A DNA stretch of 64,000 bases from JADHUC01 sp964617665 (GTDB taxonomy: Bacteria; Planctomycetota; Planctomycetia; Pirellulales; Pirellulaceae): assembly GCA_964617665.1 (NCBI GenBank), contig CAZUAH010000001.1, positions 48,767 through 112,766 on the forward strand, written 5' to 3'. Position numbers and translations under genes: made by a program. Shown one piece after another: positions 37,201 to 46,200 of this stretch. Numbering within the stretch: position 1 is the first letter of the stretch; each line of letters starts with the position of its first letter. The notes beneath the pieces are model-generated. The model was not told the DNA's origin, made no database searches, and worked only from the letters and a program-made list of their open reading frames with translations.

Positions 37201-40200
37201 GTCGTGTTCCCTGAAGAGGCCAGCGTGACAAATCCGTCAGCGCGGAACTTGGGCAGCGATACGACATTCGCCTCTTGGCTGTCCGGCGTGCCGTTACGGT
37301 TCCCATCGCCATCGTTTGGGCCGGCATCTTCCGTGGCGTTCGATACGCCGTCCGTGTCATCATCTGGCTGCGGCACGTCACGATTGGTCACATGGATGAC
37401 ACGGCTCACTGGGGTGTTTAGAAGGCCCGGTTGCCAGGACGACAGCAGCCCAGTCCCCCCACCTATCAGGCGCACAGAGTACTGTTGATCTCCATCAGAC
37501 CATCCATCGGCGACTCCAGTGACGGTCACGGTTTGCGGATTCGGTCCGGTCGCCGATGTGAATTCGAAATACGAGGGCGAAACCGTTCCCTCTGTCAAAT
37601 CGCTGCTTGTCACTCGAACCCATGCACTCGTAGACGGATCCCCGATCGGTACGGCCAGCGCCACCGTAAAGGTGGCTGTGCCACCTGACTCGGTTGTTTC
37701 CAGCCCGCTGGTTGGTGTAACGATCAGGCTCTCAATCTCGTCGTCGCGATTGACAATGACGGGCGACAGCGGGGCAGCCGCGTTGTAGGAAGGATCGGTC
37801 GAGCTGGTTGGACCGAGATCCACGGTGTAGAAGACGTCCCCATCGAGCAAGTTGTCGTCCACTCCCGTCACGGTCACGGTCGCGGTGGGGTTGGACGGCG
37901 TCAGAACCACACTGTTGACGGAAACGGTGCCCTCTGACACATCCGAACTGCTGACCGGCACGGTCACATCCGCTCGCAGTGGCAGTACCGCGGACAACAC
38001 AACACCGTCCGTGACGCCGGCCTCCGAGGTTTCTCTCGCAGGGTTTATGTCAAACAGCCCTGATTGTGTCAACTCTTCGATGTGATCGTAGCTGATCGAC
38101 GGCTTGCCGGGAGCGGAAAAGCTGCCTTCGTCGAAGTAAACGGCGGGAGTCGGGGCTTGCCTTGGGCCAGGGTAGAATTGTCCACCGCCGACGACGGTGA
38201 GTGTATCGTGCGGCACACCGGGAAGCGGAATTCCGACCGGGTCGCCTCCATCAACAGCAATCGGCGCTGGAATTCCGTGTGCGTACTCAACGACAATCGA
38301 ATCGTTGCCGAAGCCGGATTCAACCGTATAAGCGGCAAACCTCACAGCCTTCAAAGTGTCGCGGGCAGCGAGTTCGTCGATTGCAAACGTGAGTGCGTTT
38401 GGCTCAAAGGCGAGACCCGTGTCGTCTAGCCCCGGTCGCACAAGAATCCGATTATCGTGAGCCGTTCCTTGCACACGCAGAACGCTGTTGGCAAACCTGC
38501 CGGTATCTTGAATCGTCAATTGCTGGAACGCGACATCGTAAACCACGTTGTCGCCTGTCTGATGGATGGCACCTCGTGAGGGGCTACCAGAGACGTGAGT
38601 ATAAACAACTTCATTCCCCGGCGCCTGGTTGGCCGAGGTAACGGACAACTGTTTTGCATCCACGGAGACGTGCTCGATCCCGACAAACGAGACCGCTGCC
38701 AGAGCTTCGTCGTCAACAATCGACCCGGAGAGATCCAGGTCGACACGATCGCTGCTGGAAGTAAGGTCCAAAGTGTCCGAAGAACCTGGATTGCCACCGC
38801 CAACAGTTATCTCCTTGCCAGCTAGAGAACTGATGTTGACAAGATCGTCGCCATCACGCAGATTGACGTCGAGTGCCCGATCGTTCAGCAAGCCAATCTT
38901 CTGACCGTTGACCGTAACCGAGGTGCTGTCGATCAACACGAAGTCGCGGTCTTGGCTGGCGTTAACGACTACCCGATCGCCACCGCCGCCCGCATCGATC
39001 GTCACGTTTTCGATGCCAACCAGCGTCAACGGCGTCGATTGGTTAAACTGCAAGCGATCGTTCCCCACCGGATCGATCGTCACCACATCGTCTGCTGGCG
39101 GCAGCAATGATCCGCGGCCCATCATCGGCGGAGGCCCCAACGGCTGCGATATCGTGTTCAGGAGCTGTGCTTCGACGACCGCCCGGTTCGAGTCCGTCTG
39201 GACGACGGCGAACCGATAGGCTGCGTTCGGATCGGGAGGCGTACCTTCTCCTGCCTTTGAAAGACGCACGTAATAGGTTCGCCCCGACACCACGCTGACT
39301 TTACCCACCGCATTCGCATCGCCGGCGTTATCGTTTGACGCGAGAACCGTGACTGTCTCGGTGACTGGATCGAAATCGAGCAATTCGACGCGCGAATGCG
39401 TGAGTCTCGAGTCTCTTTCCGGATCGTTATCGACGATGACCGAGACCCGGTCGCCGGTGGCCGTGAACGAAAAGACGTCAACATCGCTAGCAGCGCTGAA
39501 GTTGCCCAGCACATATTCCGCACTGGATGCGATGGGCGAGGCACTGAGAGGCGAATCGTTGTTGGCAGTTTCCCCGCTTGATTTGCTCGCATCGACGATG
39601 GTCCCCAGCAGATCGTACTGCTGGACGAGGACGGCCGGCGCCGTTTGTTCGAGGTCAAGATCCGTGATTCCGACCGAAACCGGAAGTCCCGCCAACGCCG
39701 GACTGGCACCGGGCCCGTCGCCCGAATCGGTGCCCACGACAGAGCCCCCAACGTAGGCACGCAGCGTCGCGCCCAGTTGCTGGGTATCGGCGTAAGCGAA
39801 CAGCAAGCCACCCGCGGGATTCGCGATTCTCCATGAGTCGCTGTCGGCCTGCGTCCCCAGAGCAGCCTTCGCGGTCAAAGAATCATCGCCTCGCAGGCTG
39901 TTTACGCTCAGGTCCTCGATGGCGGAGAATTCAAGCGTACGCGAACCAAGGGTGATCGTTCCCGTATCGCTTGCCGTCGCGCTAGGTTGGTAGGTCAACG
40001 CATCGTCGCCCGTGGTCCCGCTAACGATCAGTGTATCACCCTCGGCGGGTTCGCCGCCGTTAACGGTGAGCACGCCCGAGAAACCGGCCGAGAACGTCGA
40101 GATGCCAATCGCGTCCCGACCCGCTCCCGCGTTGATCGTGACGTCCGTCTTGTTGGCGAATTCGAGCGATTCGAAGGTGTCGACCGTGGCCAGACCAAAC

Positions 40201-43200
40201 CCCGGCCGCGACTGGCTCAGGTTGATCGCATTGACTCCAGGCGTGCCGGCAATCACCAGCGTCGTGGACGGCGTCGTGTCGATGACCGGCTCAAGCCCGG
40301 TGAAGTCGATCTGCATGAGCAACGAATCGTCGGCACCGCGGTATTCGACGCGGCCGTCGTCGTTGTTGGGGCCCGGGCGATACGTGGTCGTTTCGACCGA
40401 CGTCGTCGGCGTTCCGACAATCTCCAGCGAATCAAACCCCGCCGCGCCACCGTTGTAGAGGATCGGCACCCCAATGAAGCCGCCGGTGACGTCGAGGGTT
40501 AAGGTGTCGTCGACGACAGCGCGGCCCTGGATGACAAGTTGCTCGATTCCGGCAATCGGGATCGTCGCTGTGCCTGTCATGTCGCCCGTTGAACCGGCGA
40601 GGTTCCCAACGTTGAAGAAGCTGTTTTCGTCGGACAACATCAGGGCGCCCGTGTCGGAATTCATCGCCAGCGTGACCGTACTGCCGCCGGTAGCGGACGG
40701 GGTCGAGCCTCCTCCCAGATTCAATGTACTGCCAACCAGCCCGACAGTCGTCACTGGGATCCGTGCCAAGACTTCCAGAACGACATCGTTGCCGTCCCCG
40801 CCTGCATAATCGATCTGCCCTCGGAACGTGCCGACGGCAACAATGTTGTTGGGAGCATTCTTGAATACGCCCTGGACAGCGGAACTCGGATCCACGTTGT
40901 CAATCAGCGTGAATGTTGTCCCCGGCTGCGGCATGGCCGCAAAAGAGATGTCCAGCGAAGTATCGTTCCCCTGAGCATCGCCTAGCCTGACCACACGGTT
41001 CTGCCCGGTGGTTTTCATCTGATCGCCCGCACCGTCCAGTTCGACCGCAAACTTTCCGGCAGGATCAAACGTCACACTCTCATCCACCGTCAATGTGCCC
41101 GGCGAAGTGCCGGGAGAAACGCTTCCCCCCGTCGCGTTCATCGTGACCGGACTGTGGACCGTTCCCGTGCCGCCAAGTGAGCCGCCGTTGACGATGACTG
41201 CGCCACCCGCCGCGATCGAACCGTTGACGTGCAATTGCCCAGAGTTGACCGTGGTGTTCCCCACATACGCGTTGGAGGCTGACAGGATGAGAGTCCCGGC
41301 GCCGGTCACGCTCAAATCACCGGTTCCGCGGATCTCGTCTTGGGCCTCGCCGATCATGCCGACATTGACCGACGCCGCATGAGTCGCAAGATCGAGCGTG
41401 CTCTTCAGCAGCAGTTCATTCGCGATAATCAAGACAGGCTGCGCCAGATTGACCGGCGACTCGTAGCTTTGTTTTCCGCCAACATCGATTGTGGCCGTTT
41501 CCAGAGTGGCCGGCCCCACCAGTTTCAGGTTGCGGTCTAACCTGACATCGCCAATGACTGTGATCGTCCCGTCGGTGCCCGTGTGGATGGTATCGTTGAT
41601 GCTCCGCACGGTCACGTCGCGCACGCTGTCCCAGTGCGCCGGTGCGACGAACTCGCCAAGCTGAATATCCCCGCCGCTCTTCCCCGCCGCTTGCCCGACG
41701 AATCGGCTATCGAGAACAAGATCCTTATCTTTGCCGTTAGCGAATACGCGGGCATCGGACAGATCGATCAAGCCACCGCTATCGTTCACGCCACTGGTTG
41801 AGTCCGAATCGCCGCGCGTGACCCATTCGACGGAGCTGTCGATCAAGACGTCGCCTCGCAAGGTCAGCGACGCAGCTCCCGTTCCATGTCCGTCAACACG
41901 GATACTGCCAAGCGCTTGAATGACGCCGTCAATCGCAGTTCCGACCGTGCCGTTCGCATCGACGGTCAAGCTCTTCAAGAATCTGCCACCCGGCAGCTCG
42001 GCAACTTGCTCCAGCCGCACGTTGCCGCCCGACAGATTGGGATTCGGGTTCTTGTTACCTGGCTGAAGTGGCGAAGCATCAATCGTCAGATCGAGACCGG
42101 CCGTCTTTGCGGAGAGCCCACCGTTTTGAAAGATCACATCTCCAGCCGTGTCATTGTCCCCGACCTCTGTTTCAATCCGGACGTTGTTGTCGGCGATCAC
42201 CAACGGTCCATTGACGATGACCGGTCCGCCGTCCGTCGTGATGTCATTTGATAGCTCGATCGTTGGAGCCGTCAGACTCACATGCTGGGCTTTTGCGGCC
42301 ATGAAGGCGGCGTTAATGAGCCCATTGATGTCGATCTGCTGGTTAGCTTGGAGAACGACCGGGCCTGCGCTGAGGATCGAATTGCCTTGCTCTAACGAAA
42401 CGACATCCGGTGGATCGACGAGCACACCACCGGGACCTTGGACGATGATGTCGTGGTCGAACTTGACGCTGGACGGTGTTGAGGTCGATCCGGGGCTGGC
42501 GGACAACTTCAACCGGTCGCCTAATGTGATCGCGCCGTTGGTGGTGACAGACCCACCGACACCGCCCGCGCTCGAATTCGTCGTCGCGTCGATCGTCAGT
42601 TGGCCAACCGGATCCAGCGAGATGGGATCGACAAACTCGCCCAGTTGGACGGCACCGCCGTTCGCGTTTGCCTGAGCGCCGAAGTGGTGCGTGTCGAGCG
42701 TCAAGTTGTAGGTCGTGGCACCGTCGGACGACAAGGTTGCTCCAGTCAAATCGATGCTGCCGCCAGAGGCGTTGGCGTCACTTAAGTTCAACGTCACGTG
42801 ATCGCTCAACCGAACCTCGCCCGCGATTCGCAACGTCGAAGCCGAAGACGGACCGTTGTTCGTCAATTGAATGTCTTCGCCGAGCTTGATGATGCCGTCC
42901 GTGCCGCCCGTGGCATCGATAACGAGGTCGTTGAGCGGAACCGTTCCATTGACCGTGTTCGCTGTGGGACCTCCCGTAAGCGGGGAGAGTAGCGTGACAT
43001 CGCCACCGATACCCGGCGCGCGCGTGTCGAGCGTCAGATCACGTGACAGCGAATCGGCGTAGACCTGACCACCTTGGAAGCGGACTTCGCCCGCATTGCC
43101 TGAGTTGTCCGTCTCGGTTTCAATCGTCAGCTTATTGGCGAGAATCACGTCGCCGTTCAGCAGCACGTCGCCGCCGTCCGTTCGGATATTGGCTTCCAGC

Positions 43201-46200
43201 CGAATCGTGTCGTTCGCTTCAATGCTCACCGGCCCCGACGACGTGACGTTCCCTTTCAAAAGCACTTCGTCCGGTGGATCGATCGTTAGCCCACCGGCTC
43301 CAACCGTGACGGCTCCTTGAAACGTCACGGTGCTTGATGTCGTGGCATCACCCGCGCTGCCTGTTACGTGCAGCTTGTTCATTTGCAGCGAACCGCCCGC
43401 GATCACCGATCCGCCTCGTCCGCCATTGCCGTTGCTGGTGACATCGATCGTCACATCGTTCAACCCGGCGGTTGATCCTAGAAGCACGTCACCGCCGTGA
43501 TTGTTGCTGGCCAAGCCGCCCGCGTGAGCAGCGTTCAGGTTAAAGTTCGAGGTGGCCAGCAGGAACGTCTTGATAACCGTATTTCTCAGATCGATGTCCC
43601 CGGCGGAACCCACGCTGCTGCTGGTTGAGAGTGTCGTGGTCGTCTGGGGCAACTCGACCGTTCCCGCGATCGTCAGGTCACCGTCGACAGCAATGTTGTG
43701 GTTGATCGTCGTTGTGCCGACCAGTGAGGTCAGGCCCGAAGGGGTCGTCCAAATCGAGAGGCCATTGACTTCGTTTTGCCCTGCGCGAACCGAGAAACTA
43801 CCCAGGTCGATGTTCCCTCCGTTGCCGGCGGCGCCGAACAGCCCGGTTGCCCGCGCGTCGAGCGTCAAATCGATGCCCGTCCCGATGGCCGAGAAGTTGG
43901 CGCCTCCCAAATTCATCGAACCCGCTGACGTCGAGCTGTCGCTGGTCGATAGAACGGTGTCGGTGTCGAGTCGCACGTCGCCGGAGATCACCAAGCTCGC
44001 TAGGTCGCTCGAGCCATTGCTCGCAAGGGCGACACCACCGTCGAAATCGATTTGACCATCCGCGGTACCGCCGGCTGCGTTGACGTTCAACTCGTTGAGC
44101 GAGAATCCGCTAGACGCGGCAAATGATGGCAGGTTCACATTGCCAGCTGCGGCCGTGGTCGTCGTGTCGATTGTGAGCGCACGCCCCTTTCCATCGGCGG
44201 ACACGACGGCGTTGATCAATTCCACAGAGCCAGCGGTGCCGTTGTTCTGATCCGTATCAATGACCGCGTGCGTTGTGGCGACAATGATCTTGCCGTCCGC
44301 TCCGCTGGAAGTCACCCCGTTCAGCGTCACGTTTCCGCCGTCTGTCTGGATCTTCGCGCCGAGGCGAATTTCCGGAGCCACGATGGCGACTCCGCTCGCC
44401 GCCGTGACACCGGCGGTACCGGCGACCAAACCGATGGTCAGATCGTCCTCGTCCGTCCACGACAGCGAACCACCGCTGACACTACCCGCCAACGTATTGG
44501 TATAGTTGGCGGAACTGGTCAGAGTAAAGTTTCCAGTACCGGACAGCAGCACCGAATGGGCTGTGATGTCGTCGCCGCTGTTCTGCATTGCCCCACCGGT
44601 GGAATTCACCGTCAAGGTGGCCGTACCCACATTCACTGTGCCCGCGATGGTCAGAAGCCCGCCCGTCGTCAAGGTGATGTCGTCGTTGGTGGTCGAAAGC
44701 GAATTGCTGATACTCAGGTCGTCGGCATCACGATACTGGATCTGGCCATCGACGCTGCCCGAGATGCCGTCAACGTCGTTCTGCACGCTGTTAAGTTGGA
44801 ACGATCTTCCGAGCAGATGCAGTTGATCACCAGTGATTTTGCCACTGGGCTGAGTCGCTTGCTCTCGCGCGTCCAGCACGATCTGGGAAGATCCTCCCGT
44901 CCCAACGACGTCGCCAAAGAGAGTCATGGAACCGGCGGAATCCGTATCCTGCCCGGACGCGAGCGTCAATTGGTTCGCCGTGACCGTCGCGTTGACACCG
45001 ACCTCAATGTCGTCTCCGGCAAGAAGATTCAGGTTGGATGTCGCCGCGACGGTAACGCCACCATTGACCGTGATATCATCGGTCGAAACCGACGCGTTAC
45101 CGGTGGCATTGGCAGATATGTTTGTTGCGGAGACGTGGTGAGCAAACACCACGGGACTGCTCGCCACAACCGACACGCTTCCGTTGCCGTTGGTGGAGCT
45201 AGTGAGACCATCGACCGTCCCAATCGTGAGCCCATCGGTATTCCGAATGTTCACATCGCCGCTGTCGGAGTTATGGAAAGCCAGCCGGCTGACAATCGTG
45301 TTCAGATCGTCGTCGTTCCCGATTCCGTTGCTGGCCTGCAATTCCGCAGACGCAGCGACAATGTTGAACGATTCCGTGGTCGTATTGTCGACGATTCCGC
45401 CCGCCGTACTATTGACGTTGACCGTTCCCGTGGCTCTTACGTCCGACAGCGCGATGTCACGGCCCGCATCCATATCGACCGTCCCACCACGAGCGTTCAC
45501 AACCGATCCATCGGCCATCGTGATTTCACCGGGTAACACCGTCGCATACAATTCGTTAAGGTCGACCGTTTCCTGGTCCGCCACGTAGACGACACGTTGA
45601 TTGTCGGTGCTCACGGAGAAGCCAAGCACGGCACCGCCAGCGACGATGTGTGGGTCGCTCACCTTAGCAGAACTGCCGCCGGTGATCGGTACCGAGTACA
45701 ATTCGAGGATGCTCTTGGTGTCCTGATTCGCCACGTAGACCACTTGTCTACTGTCGGGGCTGATCGCGTAGTTGGGGGGCCACGGGGCAACGTAAAACAG
45801 AGTGACGTTGATTCTGGTTGGTGTGCCGCCGGTAATCGGTACCGTGTACAATTCGCGGGTGCCATTGATATCCTCATCCGCCAGGTAAACCACTTGCTTA
45901 CTGTCGGGGCTGATCTCGTGCGCCTGAACATTGCCTCCGGTCACTAGAGTGCCGCTGATTTTCGTCGTTGACCCACCGGAAATCGGCACGCTGTAAAGTT
46001 CGTTGACGCCGTCGGTGTCTTGATCGGCTTCGTAAACGACGTACTTGCTGTCGCTATCGATCGTGGGCTCACTCCATAGCCAAGACCAGTCCACATCGCC
46101 ATTGGCGGTCAGAACACCATTCAGCTTCACTACAGATCCGCCGCCGATCGGCACGCGATACAGTTCAACGACCTCGTCGGCATCTTGATCGGCCGTGTAA

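Noticed and set aside
44268..45536. Long plus-strand open frame (over 400 codons) opposite the giant gene, and many similar ones from 31.4 to 50.5 kb
   Set aside because: Low-complexity antisense shadows of a repetitive GC-rich gene; no ribosome sites, no family motifs, and the minus-strand frame has coherent domains throughout.
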